Source of the DNA: Methanoplanus endosymbiosus
Lineage (GTDB): Archaea > Halobacteriota > Methanomicrobia > Methanomicrobiales > Methanomicrobiaceae
Assembly: GCF_024662215.1 (NCBI RefSeq)
Contig: NZ_CP096115.1
Span: 1,736,001 to 1,800,000 of the forward strand
Length of the DNA: 64,000 nucleotides
Direction of reading: 5' to 3'
In this document: in pieces, positions 10,208-20,081 of the stretch
Numbering within the stretch: position 1 is the first letter of the stretch
How the letters are laid out: every line of letters starts with the position of its first letter
Position numbers and translations under genes: made by a program
The notes under the pieces: generated by a model
The model's database searches: none
Seen by the model: only the letters and a program-made list of their open reading frames with translations
Told to the model about the DNA's origin: nothing

Positions 10208-12094
10208 ATGGACATAAAGAAGATGATCAGCAGGGACAGCCATTCATACTCAACGTATATCCTCCTGCTCTGCATTGCAATTATAGTCCCCTTTGTCATA
10301 TGCCTCTCAATAGTACATTACACTCAGCTTTCGGACGATCTTACTTACAACAGCATTCAGCTTCAGGAAAATACCGAAATCAGCATGATAGAACTGACAA
10401 ATGTCATAAATTCAGGTCTTGAAATCTATGACAGCAGCCTTGATGACAGACTGAAATCTGCCTTTGAAATATATCTTGCAGAATACAATTCATCCGGCGG
10501 AGAACTATCCGACAATGATCTTTTAGCCATAAAAAACCGGCTTGGTGACGGATATAATCTGTACATATTCAATGAGAGCAATATCATCACCAAAACAACA
10601 TTTAAACCGGATTTAGGACTGGATTTAGGCAAATTTGAGTATTTCTCAGATTATCTTGACAATATCAGAAATGGTGATTCATACCACGGAGACAGGGTTG
10701 TAACAAGCATTCTGGACAGTTCAATCACAAAAAAATACGGCTATATCCCATCACCGGATCATAATGAAATTCTTGAGATCTCATATGACCTTAAACAAAA
10801 TGATGCCAGAAAAAATTTGAAATACAGTGATACAGCAAATAGAATTCAGAACCTCAGTCCAAATCTCATTGAAATAAGATTCTTTGACATATTCTCCGAT
10901 CCAATAGGGGATTCAGAATATAAATTTCCCGGCGAAGAAGAGATTATAAACCGGATCATCAGGTCCGGAAGTGATTATACCTACGTTGATTCCAAAAACC
11001 TGACAACAGTAAACTACAGGTATATTGACCTTTACAATCCGGATTATGGATCAGATCTCTCACTTGTAGCAGCCTTTGAATATAACGACTCAATACTGAA
11101 TGAACAGCTGAACAGCCTGCTGATCTCACAGATTGCTGCACTTCTGCTCATGCTTTTCCTGATAATCCTCTCAATATATCTGGCAGCAGTGATTGTCACA
11201 CGGCCGGTCAGGGAGATTGTGAAGGATGTTGACGTAATTGCCTCAGGTGATCTTGGACATCAGATCACTGCCAATAACGGAAGCCGGGAATTCGGGCAGC
11301 TTGAGAAGAGTATCAGAAATATGGTTGAAACTCTCAATGAGATGATCTTCCGGCTGAAAAGTTCAGAGGAGATTATAAAAGAGCAGAATGAAAATCTTGA
11401 AAATCTTGTTGGAAAGAGAACAGCTGAACTGAAAGAGGCCAATGAAGAGGCTAACTTCTATCTTGATCTGATGACGCATGACATAAACAATGCAAATATG
11501 GCAGCTCTCGGCTACGCTGAAATGCTTGATGACGGGACAGGAGGCTGCGTACCGGAATTTTCCGGAAAGGTAATAAATGCCGTAAACCAGAGCATCCGGA
11601 TTATAAACAATGTCTCAATGCTAAGAAAGATCAGGGATTATAATAAGGTATTAAAGCCAGTCAGCCTGTCAAAAACCATTGATGAAGCCCTTGACCATAT
11701 ATCCGGTATCAGTCCGGAATATGAAAAGACAGATATCAAAGTCCTTGCAGATGAACTGTTAACCGAAGTATTTGTAAATCTCATAGAAAACTCAAAGAAA
11801 TATGCAGGAGAAGAGTGCAGAATAAAAATCACTGCTGAACCAAAAGGCGGAGAAGTGATTATCTGCATTGAAGACAACGGACCCGGAATGCCCGATCACC
11901 TAAAAGCCAGATGTTTTGAGAGAACTGTCAGGGGTGAAAAGACAGCACGCCTGAAATCCGGAAAAGGCCTTGGTCTGCATATTGTCAGAACCCTCATTGA
12001 AGAAAGATATGGCGGAGAGATTTATGCTGCCGACAGAGTTTCCGGCAGTGAAAAAGATGGCTTAAAGATCTGCTTCACCCTTAAAAAAGCATAA
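10208..12094 (+). CDS. Membrane sensor histidine kinase (extracellular sensor, HAMP)
   Basis: Two-component sensor of 628 aa. A first membrane helix (about 15-38) is followed by an extracytoplasmic sensor of about 260 residues (Cache-like size), a second helix (about 300-330), HAMP (about 330-382) and a coiled coil. A dimerisation helix carries the phospho-acceptor LMTHDINNAN (His near 422), an H-box variant common in methanogen kinases. The ATPase has an N-box (VNLIENSKKY), IEDNGPGMP and GKGLGLHIVRT. The enzyme therefore looks catalytically complete. GAGAGGAG precedes the ATG. No response regulator adjoins it, so partners lie elsewhere. The ligand is unknown. Confidence 0.9.
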   Translation: MDIKKMISRDSHSYSTYILLLCIAIIVPFVICLSIVHYTQLSDDLTYNSIQLQENTEISMIELTNVINSGLEIYDSSLDDRLKSAFEIYLAEYNSSGGELSDNDLLAIKNRLGDGYNLYIFNESNIITKTTFKPDLGLDLGKFEYFSDYLDNIRNGDSYHGDRVVTSILDSSITKKYGYIPSPDHNEILEISYDLKQNDARKNLKYSDTANRIQNLSPNLIEIRFFDIFSDPIGDSEYKFPGEEEIINRIIRSGSDYTYVDSKNLTTVNYRYIDLYNPDYGSDLSLVAAFEYNDSILNEQLNSLLISQIAALLLMLFLIILSIYLAAVIVTRPVREIVKDVDVIASGDLGHQITANNGSREFGQLEKSIRNMVETLNEMIFRLKSSEEIIKEQNENLENLVGKRTAELKEANEEANFYLDLMTHDINNANMAALGYAEMLDDGTGGCVPEFSGKVINAVNQSIRIINNVSMLRKIRDYNKVLKPVSLSKTIDEALDHISGISPEYEKTDIKVLADELLTEVFVNLIENSKKYAGEECRIKITAEPKGGEVIICIEDNGPGMPDHLKARCFERTVRGEKTARLKSGKGLGLHIVRTLIEERYGGEIYAADRVSGSEKDGLKICFTLKKA

Positions 12095-12240
12095 ATTATT
12101 CTGCCTGATAAAAACTCTCCCTCAGACATTCCTGAATACCTCTCCTGCGGGCACTAAGAGCTTAGATATCAACTAATGCCACTCCACGCAGGGATACTTC
12201 ACACCTGACTGAATTAAAATCAGAAAAATAAAATATATAT

Positions 12241-13122
12241 TCAGCGCTTCAGTTCAGATACTTTAAGTCCAAGAATCTCTTTTTTACCGGAGAATACATC
12301 AGATGCAATCATTGAAAGTCCGTCTGATGCCGCCCATTCGTCATATACAAAGACCTCCTCATCCAGCAGGGAAGATATAATATCAGAGACCTCTTCTGCC
12401 ATTGATCCGGCAAGGGCAACAGGTGCATCACGGTTTAACAGTTTAAGCGAGGCACACTCCATTGCTGCAAACATTGCAATGGTATCTCTTCTGTATTCAG
12501 GAGGGACATTCTCATCAGTTCCGGCATGCAGAAATGCCTCGTTTGCTGTCCATTCACCGCTGTCAGTCTTTCTTATGCCATCAACATCAATAGCCCCGTG
12601 CTTAGTTCCGGGGGCGAAGATACAGGCATCAAATGCACCGGTGATATGACCGCCGGTCACAAGAAGACTCACTGTATTTGAGCTGATATCCGAAACTATG
12701 AAATTATCACCGAGATCCCGGTGAACCAGATAGGCAATGCCAATTTTCTCAGGACTTGTCTGGTGGGAATATACCTTAAATCTTGGATCTGTCGGTGAGT
12801 TCCTGTGTATGCCGGGAATTACAACCGCAGGAATGCCGCTTCTTTCAATCTCATCATACACTTTTGTCCCGCCGCCGATATGCTCGCCTGCGCCTTCCTT
12901 TGTGACAATACCCCTGTTTTTAACTTTATCAATGGGGGTGATCTCAGTTATCGCATCTCCCATCGAGTAGCAGACCGCAATGCCCTCTATACAGTCCAGT
13001 GGACAGAGGCGGTTTAAATCTTCATAACTGAAATTAACTGCATCCTTCCTGGAAATTTTAAATTTATCCTCACCTGAGGAGAACCTGATCGCAGATGTAC
13101 CGTGATCAATACCAATATACAT
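12241..13122 (-). CDS. Probable methanogenesis marker protein 12 (sugar kinase/Hsp70 fold)
   Basis: 293-aa protein of the acetate kinase/actin-like superfamily. MYIGIDHGTSAIR is the first phosphate-binding loop, the central SDISSNTVSLL region matches the second, and APGTKHGAIDVDGIR and ALAGSMAEEV the later nucleotide contacts. The sequence agrees with my recollection of a methanogen-restricted family annotated as methanogenesis marker 12 (DUF1464-like). The substrate is not known. It is convergent with the sensor kinase and has its own short upstream region shared divergently with the CPBP protease. Assignment to the exact marker number is from memory and should be checked. Confidence 0.65.
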   Translation of the reverse strand: MYIGIDHGTSAIRFSSGEDKFKISRKDAVNFSYEDLNRLCPLDCIEGIAVCYSMGDAITEITPIDKVKNRGIVTKEGAGEHIGGGTKVYDEIERSGIPAVVIPGIHRNSPTDPRFKVYSHQTSPEKIGIAYLVHRDLGDNFIVSDISSNTVSLLVTGGHITGAFDACIFAPGTKHGAIDVDGIRKTDSGEWTANEAFLHAGTDENVPPEYRRDTIAMFAAMECASLKLLNRDAPVALAGSMAEEVSDIISSLLDEEVFVYDEWAASDGLSMIASDVFSGKKEILGLKVSELKR

Positions 13123-13238
13123 TAAACAACTCCGTCTGATTAATTTGCCCTTAATTATTAAAATAAGAATGACATTGGTTTATCCAAAAAAGATTAAAGA
13201 AAGAAATAAGAGATTAATGTAACATTCCGGATGACCAA

Positions 13239-14393
13239 ATGAACAATAATGAATATTTCAACAAAAAAGGAGTAATTGCGCTTGTACTTTTTTTCGCAGT
13301 ATTCTCCCTCTTCGCAGTGATACAATGGCCCGGAGGTGAGGCAAACGCCTTTGCAACCGCATCACTTGAGGTATCACCCTTTGTCCTTGCAGCAGTACTT
13401 GCATATCTCGCAGATTCCGGCAAAATTCCAAAACTTCTGGCGGCACTGTATATCATCTCCTTAATTGCAGGTATAGCCCTCATATCCGTATTTGTAGGTA
13501 TAATGGGAATAATGCCTGCAAATCTTCTGACAACCGGAAATATCAATACAATAACGGACTCAATGGACACTGAAAAGATCATACAGTCACTTGAGATAAT
13601 TCTCCTCTCATTTCTTGGTTTTATTATATCCTGCCTCTGCTATCTGAGACCGTTACGCAGGTACCTCTCCCACTACATTCCAATTGACCCTGAATCATTC
13701 CTTCATGCATCAGGACTTGTTATTGTCCTGTCAGTGGTACTGATTCTCATAATCCCGGTTACAGTCACAGGTGAACCACCCTTTCTGTCAGATGTAATTT
13801 TAAGCTCAGTAGTATCAGATCCGGAATTTATTTCCGGTACAGTAGGAGCTGATATCTACGGCCTCATATGGATGACAATAGGATCATTTACCGCTGCCGG
13901 ACTCTTCTTAAAAAGAGATCTCAGGGGCATGCTGCGGAGAATCGGGCTTGAAAGGCCAACGGTCAGGCAGGTGCTGACGGCACTGGTAATCGGAGCAGTA
14001 TTTGTTCTCCTCTTCACTGCCCTTGATGAAATAGTGACGGCAATATGGAATTTCTTAGGATGGAATATTACAGACACCGACAAATTTGAATTCCTGCTCT
14101 CACCATACCTCACAATTCCGGGCATAATTGCAGCATCTCTGTCAGCAGGCTTTGGCGAAGAGATTGCAGTCAGGGGAGTTCTTCAGCCAAGATACGGAAT
14201 AATACTCTCGGCCATGTTCTTTGCCGCCCTACATGCCTTTCAGTACAACTGGGATGGCATAATTACGGTTTTCATCGCCGGAATTCTATTCGGGCTCTTA
14301 AGAACGCGCTACAATACAACATTCTGTGCAGTGACCCACAGTACATATGACTTTATCCTGTTCTTACTATTAATGCTTGGAGTACCATTATAG
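13239..14393 (+). CDS. CPBP-family intramembrane metalloprotease
   Basis: Multi-pass membrane protein (384 aa, about nine to ten helices) of the CAAX-protease and bacteriocin-processing family. The catalytic signature is complete: EEIAVRG (EExxxR), then AALHAFQYN, then the HSTYDF motif near the C-terminus. An N-terminal extension of roughly 200 residues of membrane helices precedes the protease core. Substrates of archaeal members are unknown. No ribosome site is evident at the ATG. It lies alone between a divergent marker gene and a gene-free stretch. Confidence 0.85.
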   Translation: MNNNEYFNKKGVIALVLFFAVFSLFAVIQWPGGEANAFATASLEVSPFVLAAVLAYLADSGKIPKLLAALYIISLIAGIALISVFVGIMGIMPANLLTTGNINTITDSMDTEKIIQSLEIILLSFLGFIISCLCYLRPLRRYLSHYIPIDPESFLHASGLVIVLSVVLILIIPVTVTGEPPFLSDVILSSVVSDPEFISGTVGADIYGLIWMTIGSFTAAGLFLKRDLRGMLRRIGLERPTVRQVLTALVIGAVFVLLFTALDEIVTAIWNFLGWNITDTDKFEFLLSPYLTIPGIIAASLSAGFGEEIAVRGVLQPRYGIILSAMFFAALHAFQYNWDGIITVFIAGILFGLLRTRYNTTFCAVTHSTYDFILFLLLMLGVPL

Positions 14394-14963
14394 TAAATAG
14401 ATTTAATTAATTCATTTACCACAAATCATACAAAATTGAGTAAAGTTCATAACACATGACTATGATATTACTATTGTAGAACTGCCCGCCGGACAATTAC
14501 CTGACCCGTCCGGCCGGCAGTCTGCAATACCAAAAGCACCAGAAAGTGAACCTGATTAAGGTATATGACATAGTATCCATTAAAATCAGGGAGAAACAGA
14601 CTCCAGTAACCATAAGTCTGTGTCAGGAGATAAACTAAAGTATTCCGAATCATAATCCGGAATTCACGACCATTCCGGAAAGAAAAATAAACCAGAACAT
14701 CTGTCCATAACATAAACCAGAATATAAGCACGAGACCGGAAAAAATCCTGTAAACTAAAATTTATCCGGTAAAACGGCTTTTATCAGGGAAACTTCGCCA
14801 GTTTAAACGGGCAGAATTCCTACCTGAAAGATTAAAAATCCTTATTTTCTGCATCTTTGACTGATTTATCAGAAAGATCTGGTAGTCAGTAAAAAAATGT
14901 TCATTCTCCTCCGGACTCACTCATTAACATTAAAAAACCAGAAAATATTCAGTTTTGTGAACT
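14394..14963. other. Gene-free stretch, 570 bases
   Basis: AT-rich DNA with several TTCCGG/CCGGAA words but no convincing gene. A minus-strand open frame of 86 codons (14471-14731) encodes a very aromatic hydrophobic peptide without a ribosome site or recognisable family, and I judge it chance. The DUF368 stop lies at the right edge. Confidence 0.4.
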
Positions 14964-15821
14964 TTAAGCACCATATCGCCTTCTGATAAATTCTATCAGA
15001 GCAATGACAAAAATTCCGAGAATAAGGAAGAGATAAATGCCTCCGTCAAAACCACCATCCTCAATGACTTTGCCATACAGCATCCTGGAAGAACCAAGCA
15101 TAAATCCGGTGAGAACTGCCAGCATGAGGGCATGGTAATGACTTATCAGATATTTAAGAGCCTTTGTAAAGAGAAGAATACCAATTACCGCACCACCCAT
15201 AAATGCCGCAATATCAATCACAGAGAGTGTCTTTATCGCATGGAGCATGTACTCATACTGGCTCATTATCATTGTAATGTACGCACCGGAAATTCCGGGA
15301 AGCACCATTGCACATATAGCAAAAGCCCCTGTAATGAAGAGGACGGGCAGGCTGTGACCAGGATCAACGGCACTAAGACCGGATACAGCAAGGCCGATTA
15401 AAATTCCGGCTATAAGCCCTGAGACTGTCTTTACTGAGACAGGGCCTGAACCCGAGAAAATCACAACCGCAGACGCAGCTATCAGACCTAAAAAGAAAGA
15501 ATATGTCTCTGCCGAATAATTATTCAGAAGAACCAGGATGACACGTGACATCAGGATAAAGGACGTACCTATTCCTGCGGCAAGAACAATCAGGAATAAG
15601 AGGTCAATTCTCTTCAGCTCTTCTGAGAATCCGTCCCAGTCCCTCTTCAGGAAAGTTAACAGAAGTTCAGGTTCGATATTGCCGACAGCCCGAATCAGCC
15701 TCTCATAAATCCCGGTTATAAGAGCCATTGTGCCGCCGGATACACCCGGAATTATATCACAGACACCCATAAGTATGCCTTTGATGTACACCGGAAGAAA
15801 GCTTGATAATTTATCATTCAT
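14964..15821 (-). CDS. DUF368 membrane protein (PopT-type polyprenyl-phosphate transporter)
   Basis: 285-aa multi-pass protein. Two related re-entrant-like motifs define the family: DIIPGVSGGTMALITGIYE near the N-terminus and VLPGISGAYITMIMSQYE near residue 180. Bacterial DUF368 members (PopT) were reported to recycle undecaprenyl phosphate across the membrane. The archaeal carrier is dolichyl phosphate, so this protein could return the carrier used by AglB. That role is inference. It is followed after 23 bases by upp and uraA upstream on the same strand. Confidence 0.85.
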   Translation of the reverse strand: MNDKLSSFLPVYIKGILMGVCDIIPGVSGGTMALITGIYERLIRAVGNIEPELLLTFLKRDWDGFSEELKRIDLLFLIVLAAGIGTSFILMSRVILVLLNNYSAETYSFFLGLIAASAVVIFSGSGPVSVKTVSGLIAGILIGLAVSGLSAVDPGHSLPVLFITGAFAICAMVLPGISGAYITMIMSQYEYMLHAIKTLSVIDIAAFMGGAVIGILLFTKALKYLISHYHALMLAVLTGFMLGSSRMLYGKVIEDGGFDGGIYLFLILGIFVIALIEFIRRRYGA

Positions 15822-15844
15822 AATAATCAGAAGTTAAAAAAATA

Positions 15845-16474
15845 TTATTTTGTACCAAAGAGGCGGTCACCCGCATCTCCAAGACCCGGCACGATATACC
15901 CGTTCTCATCCAGTTTAGTGTCAATAACTGCCGGAATTATGACTACATCAGGATGGTCCTTCTCCATCCTCTCAATGCCTTCAGGCGCTGCAATAACACA
16001 GAGCACTTTGATCTTCTGACAGCCTGCCTCTTTTAAGAGTGTACAGACAGCCGAGGTTGTTCCTCCGGTTGCGAGCATTGGATCAAGAATATATACAGTT
16101 CTCTCACTGATCTCATCTGCGAGCTTTGCATAATATTTCATCGGCTGAAGGGTTTCATGGTCCCTGTAATAGCCGATATAGCTGATTCTGGCAGTAGGGA
16201 AAAGATTCATAAATCCCTCCTGCATCCCGATTCCTGCTCTGAAGACAGGAATGATGGAAGGATCTTTCTCCAGATACTTCTCAACCTCAACAGGTTTACC
16301 CTCCCATCCGGTTATGAAATCCTTTGAGAGTTCAAGATCTTTTGTAGCTTCATAGGTAAGAAGCATGGTGAGTTCAGTGACGATATCCCTGAAATCCTTT
16401 GAGTTTGTCTTCATATCCCTCAGAAGGCTGACCTTATGTGTCACAAGAGGGTGCGAAAAAGAGTGAACAGACAT
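15845..16474 (-). CDS. upp: Uracil phosphoribosyltransferase
   Basis: Converts uracil and PRPP to UMP. The 209-aa protein has the PRPP loop DPMLATGGTTSAV (about residues 129-141), the conserved YYRDHETL flexible-loop region and the C-terminal PGLGDAGDRLFGT uracil-binding motif. Its ATG lies two bases after the uraA stop, so import and salvage are co-expressed. Length is normal. Confidence 0.95.
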   Translation of the reverse strand: MSVHSFSHPLVTHKVSLLRDMKTNSKDFRDIVTELTMLLTYEATKDLELSKDFITGWEGKPVEVEKYLEKDPSIIPVFRAGIGMQEGFMNLFPTARISYIGYYRDHETLQPMKYYAKLADEISERTVYILDPMLATGGTTSAVCTLLKEAGCQKIKVLCVIAAPEGIERMEKDHPDVVIIPAVIDTKLDENGYIVPGLGDAGDRLFGTK

Positions 16475-16476
16475 TG

Positions 16477-17724
16477 TTAATTATTCGCCTCCTCACTACT
16501 TTTAACATCCTCCGGAAGTACAAGATTCAGAATTACACCGATTATTGCCGCAAGGCCAATGCCTGCAAGCTTAAATTCACCGATTGGAATAAAGAGTCCT
16601 CCGATTCCTGTGACAAGAATTAACGAAATAATTACAATATTCTTCTGCTTTGAGAGGTCCACCCTGTTTTTAATTAGCTGATCAATTCCAAGGCTTGCAA
16701 TAAGGCCAAAGAGGAGTATCATAACACCACCCATAACCGGGCCGGGAATGCTCTGCAAAAATGCCCCGATCTTTCCGATAAATGAAAATATTATTGCAAT
16801 GATGGCAGCTGCTGTCATGATCCAGGGATTAAATACCTTTGTCAGTGCCACTGCACCGGTAACCTCAGAATATGTAGTATTTGGAGGACCGCCCACAAAT
16901 GACGCGAAGAATGTAGCTACACCATCACCAAGCATTGTTCTGTTCACACCCGGATCTTTGAGGTAGTTCTTACCTGTGACTGATCCAATCGCCAGAATAT
17001 CACCAAAATGCTCAATTGCAGGTGCAATCGCAACCGGGACTATGAATAGTATGGCTGCAAGGTTCCACTCAGGAAAAACGAAATTGGGCAGTCCAATCCA
17101 TACCGCGCTTCCGAGTGATGAAAAGTCAACAAGACCAAACCAGAGGGAAGCCAGATATCCAGTCGTAATGCCAAAGAGAATGGGCACAAGCCTCAGCCAC
17201 CCTTTTGTAAACATAAATATTGCCAGAGTTGTGATGAGGGATATCCCTGCCACAATGAGGGCGGTCTCAACAGGTATTACCTGTAAATCTCCGGATTTTC
17301 CAAGTGCCATCCCGACTGCAACAGGTGCAAGAGAGAGACCAATCACAGAAATGACAGGGCCGACCACAATCGGAGGGAATACCCGGTTTATTACCTCTAC
17401 ACCGAAGATCGTGATGATGACACTTAACAGGACATAGAAGAGACCCGCAGCGGCAAGGCCGCACATGGTTGACGGAATACCCCATGTTGCCACACCGTAT
17501 GTTATCGCCGGAATAAAGGCAAAGGAGGATGCCAGAAAGATTGGGACCTTCATCTTTGTAATCAGCTGAAATATCAGCGTGCCTGCCCCGGCGGTGAAGA
17601 GTGCCACATTGGGGTCAAGGCCGGTAAGAAGGGGAACAAGGACAAGTGCACCGAATGCAACAAAAAGAATCTGAAGTCCCTGAAAGCCTCTCTTAACTAT
17701 ATTTACGGGATTTATTTCTGTCAT
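16477..17724 (-). CDS. uraA: Uracil permease (NCS2 family)
   Basis: Uracil/xanthine-type permease of about 415 aa with roughly 14 membrane segments. GFQGLQILFVAFGALVLVP starts helix 1. The FGDILAIGSVTGKNY and GGPPNTTYSEVTGAVALTKV region corresponds to the substrate-binding core of UraA. The frame extends to a GTG at 17736, but that GTG lies inside a TGAGGTG ribosome site nine bases upstream of the ATG at 17724, which I take as the start. It forms an operon with upp, and possibly DUF368 downstream. Confidence 0.93.
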   Translation of the reverse strand: MTEINPVNIVKRGFQGLQILFVAFGALVLVPLLTGLDPNVALFTAGAGTLIFQLITKMKVPIFLASSFAFIPAITYGVATWGIPSTMCGLAAAGLFYVLLSVIITIFGVEVINRVFPPIVVGPVISVIGLSLAPVAVGMALGKSGDLQVIPVETALIVAGISLITTLAIFMFTKGWLRLVPILFGITTGYLASLWFGLVDFSSLGSAVWIGLPNFVFPEWNLAAILFIVPVAIAPAIEHFGDILAIGSVTGKNYLKDPGVNRTMLGDGVATFFASFVGGPPNTTYSEVTGAVALTKVFNPWIMTAAAIIAIIFSFIGKIGAFLQSIPGPVMGGVMILLFGLIASLGIDQLIKNRVDLSKQKNIVIISLILVTGIGGLFIPIGEFKLAGIGLAAIIGVILNLVLPEDVKSSEEANN

Positions 17725-17736
17725 ATGAGAATACAC

Positions 17737-18095
17737 CTCAGAAATTAAGGGCGGTTTATTGCTAAAACCATATAGAAGCCATTCTGCATCTTAAATGAGC
17801 CAGCAGAATGGAGATTATAATAATTTTGAGGAAACTTTCAGATATAATGATCTTTTTAGCCCCCGGAATGAGTGCCGGACTCAATAATATACCCGATCAA
17901 TCAGACAATATTTAAAACCATTGTAATTAAGTAAAATTAATTTGAACTAATAATTGAATATAGTAATATTTTTAATAACTTATTTCATAACAAACAGAGG
18001 GAGTTCAGACAGGTACGGATTAAAAATTAAATAAATTACTCCTTAAATAAAAATGCCTCTAAAAAAGAAGAAAATAATCTCCGGGAGATTATGAA
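17737..18095. other. Divergent intergenic region between uraA and the gate-domain gene
   Basis: About 360 bases of AT-rich DNA. It should hold promoters for both flanking genes (a TATA-like CTATATGG on the minus strand near 17770). Near the right end, GGGAG at 18083 is followed by a two-codon ATG-AAT-TGA frame whose stop overlaps the TTG start of the next gene. Confidence 0.4.
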
Positions 18096-19052
18096 TTGAT
18101 AGCACTGGATTTTCTTAAGGAGACACTGATACAGTTCCTAAACCTTTCTCTCCAGACGATTCCTTTTATGATTCCGGGAGTAATATTTGCAGAGTTTCTG
18201 ATTGCAAAGAAGATTACCGGAAAGATTGCAAAATGGACAAAACCTCTGACCGGATTTGCAAATCTGAATGATATATGCGGAACCTCATTTCTCCTGGCTT
18301 TTATATCCCCGAAAGCTGCAAACACCATGCTTGTAAATTATAAAGATAAGGAGCTGATCTCAGAAAAAGAGATGATTGTAGCTTCTGTCATGAACTCCTT
18401 TCCAACCGTAGTTATGCACTGGCGTTATCTTCTCCCTGTTTATATCCCACTTCTTGGATTTACAGGGATTCTCTATTTCCTGATACTTATGGCTGTCGGG
18501 TTTGGAAAGACCGGAGTGGTCATGCTGTATGGAAGATTTAAATTCAGGGAGAGGGAGTATATCCCTGAAGAGGAGAGAGGAAGTGTAGAGTTCATAACCT
18601 CGAAAGCTGCGTTAAAAACAGCTATTGAAAGTTCAAAAAAGCCTCTCATAAAAATTCTCTCAATCACCATCCCGACACTGCTTATTGTATCAGTTCTTAT
18701 AAATCTGGGAATATTTGATCAGCTTGGAAACGGAATGAAAAACCTGAGTTTCCTCTTCCCAATACCAACAGCCGCACTTGCGATTATTGCAGCGCAGTTT
18801 GGATCGTTTATCGCAGGCGCAGGTGTTGCTTCTGCTCTCTTAAACGGAGGTGAGTTAACTCCGGCAGAGATTATAACCACGCTGCTCATAGGAAATATAC
18901 TAACGAGTGTTACAAGAAGCATAAAATGGTATGGCTCATCATACGCAGCAATCTTTGGCCCTAAAACCGGGGCTTCTGTTATGATAATCTCAACGGCTCT
19001 GAGAAACGGGATGATGCTCATTGCTGTAATCATACTTCTGACACTTTTCTAA
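18096..19052 (+). CDS. Nucleoside-recognition (Gate) domain membrane protein
   Basis: 318-aa multi-pass protein with two Gate-type membrane modules, related to spore-maturation/FeoB Gate domains. Its N-terminal module includes IPGVIFAEFLIAKKI and SFLLAFISPKAANTMLVNY. The C-terminal module includes AAQFGSFIAGAGVASALL and ILTSVTRSIKW. The transported substrate is unknown, and the name reflects the family rather than proof. It starts with TTG, because the nearby ATG reads into a stop after two codons. GGGAG lies eight bases before the TTG. It is divergent from the uracil genes, which is suggestive but not proof of a nucleobase role. Confidence 0.75.
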   Translation: MIALDFLKETLIQFLNLSLQTIPFMIPGVIFAEFLIAKKITGKIAKWTKPLTGFANLNDICGTSFLLAFISPKAANTMLVNYKDKELISEKEMIVASVMNSFPTVVMHWRYLLPVYIPLLGFTGILYFLILMAVGFGKTGVVMLYGRFKFREREYIPEEERGSVEFITSKAALKTAIESSKKPLIKILSITIPTLLIVSVLINLGIFDQLGNGMKNLSFLFPIPTAALAIIAAQFGSFIAGAGVASALLNGGELTPAEIITTLLIGNILTSVTRSIKWYGSSYAAIFGPKTGASVMIISTALRNGMMLIAVIILLTLF

Positions 19053-19124
19053 GCTCAGCAACAGGTCACTCATCTCCGGCATAAGCAGAAATAAAAAATT
19101 ACAGGCAGCACATATATTCCAGTA

Positions 19125-20072
19125 ATGTATTCAGTAATCACAGGCGGAGCCGGGTTCATAGGATCACACCTTGTGGATGCCCTTGTAAAAAGAGGAGATA
19201 AAATCCTCATAATTGACAATTTAAGCTCAGGAAACCTGGATAATATAACAGAACACATAGAGAGCGGAAAAATTGAGTTCCTGAAGGCCGATCTTCTCTC
19301 AGACGGCTGGCAGGATTCATTTGCCGGCGCTGACAGGATATATCATATTGCCGCTGATCCGGATGTAAGGGCAAGCGCAGTCACTCCGGCACCCATCTTT
19401 GATAACAACGTGGCCGCAACCGAGAATGTCCTTGAGGCCATGAGAATTCATAATGTCCCTGAGATAGTATTCACCTCAACGTCAACAGTGTATGGTGAGG
19501 CGACTGTAATACCCACACCTGAGGATTATTCGCCTATGATACCCATATCAATCTACGGTGCCACCAAGATGGCCTGTGAGGCCATGATAGCCTCCTATGC
19601 CCACTCCTTTAACATGAAGGCATGGGTATTCCGGTTTGCAAACATAATCGGTGAGAGGAACAACCACGGAGTCATATGGGATTTCATACACAAATTAAAG
19701 GAGAACCCAAAAGAACTTGAAATTCTGGGTGACGGAAAGCAGGTAAAATCATACCTCTCAGTAACAGGATGTGTAAATGCAGTGCTTTTTGCGGTTGAGA
19801 ACTCAGATGAGACCTTCAACTTCTACAACATAGGCTCAGAGGACTGGATTAGTGTCACTGAAATAGGAGAGATAATCACCGAAGAGATGAATCTCAAAGG
19901 CGTGCCGTTCTGCTATACCGGCGGAGACCGTGGATGGGTCGGCGATGTCCCGAAGATGCAGCTCTCAGTTGAGAAGATGAAAAGTATAGGCTGGATTCCG
20001 GAAGAGACCTCAAAAGGGGCTGTCAGGGCGGCATGCAAATCCTCGATCAGGGAGATCTGCGGGGAGAACTGA
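19125..20072 (+). CDS. NAD-dependent nucleotide-sugar epimerase/dehydratase
   Basis: Extended short-chain dehydrogenase of 315 aa. TGGAGFIGSH (about 6-15) binds NAD, STSTVYGE carries the active-site Ser/Thr, and Tyr and Lys of YGATK lie near residues 143-147. It resembles UDP-glucose 4-epimerase and related sugar epimerases. It probably supplies a nucleotide sugar for surface glycans, but the exact substrate cannot be read. Its stop is nine bases before apgM, so the two are likely co-transcribed. Confidence 0.85.
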   Translation: MYSVITGGAGFIGSHLVDALVKRGDKILIIDNLSSGNLDNITEHIESGKIEFLKADLLSDGWQDSFAGADRIYHIAADPDVRASAVTPAPIFDNNVAATENVLEAMRIHNVPEIVFTSTSTVYGEATVIPTPEDYSPMIPISIYGATKMACEAMIASYAHSFNMKAWVFRFANIIGERNNHGVIWDFIHKLKENPKELEILGDGKQVKSYLSVTGCVNAVLFAVENSDETFNFYNIGSEDWISVTEIGEIITEEMNLKGVPFCYTGGDRGWVGDVPKMQLSVEKMKSIGWIPEETSKGAVRAACKSSIREICGEN

Positions 20073-20081
20073 GATATAATT

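Noticed and set aside
14471-14731. 86-codon hydrophobic open frame on the minus strand
   Set aside because: No ribosome site, no family resemblance, odd aromatic composition typical of AT-rich non-coding DNA.
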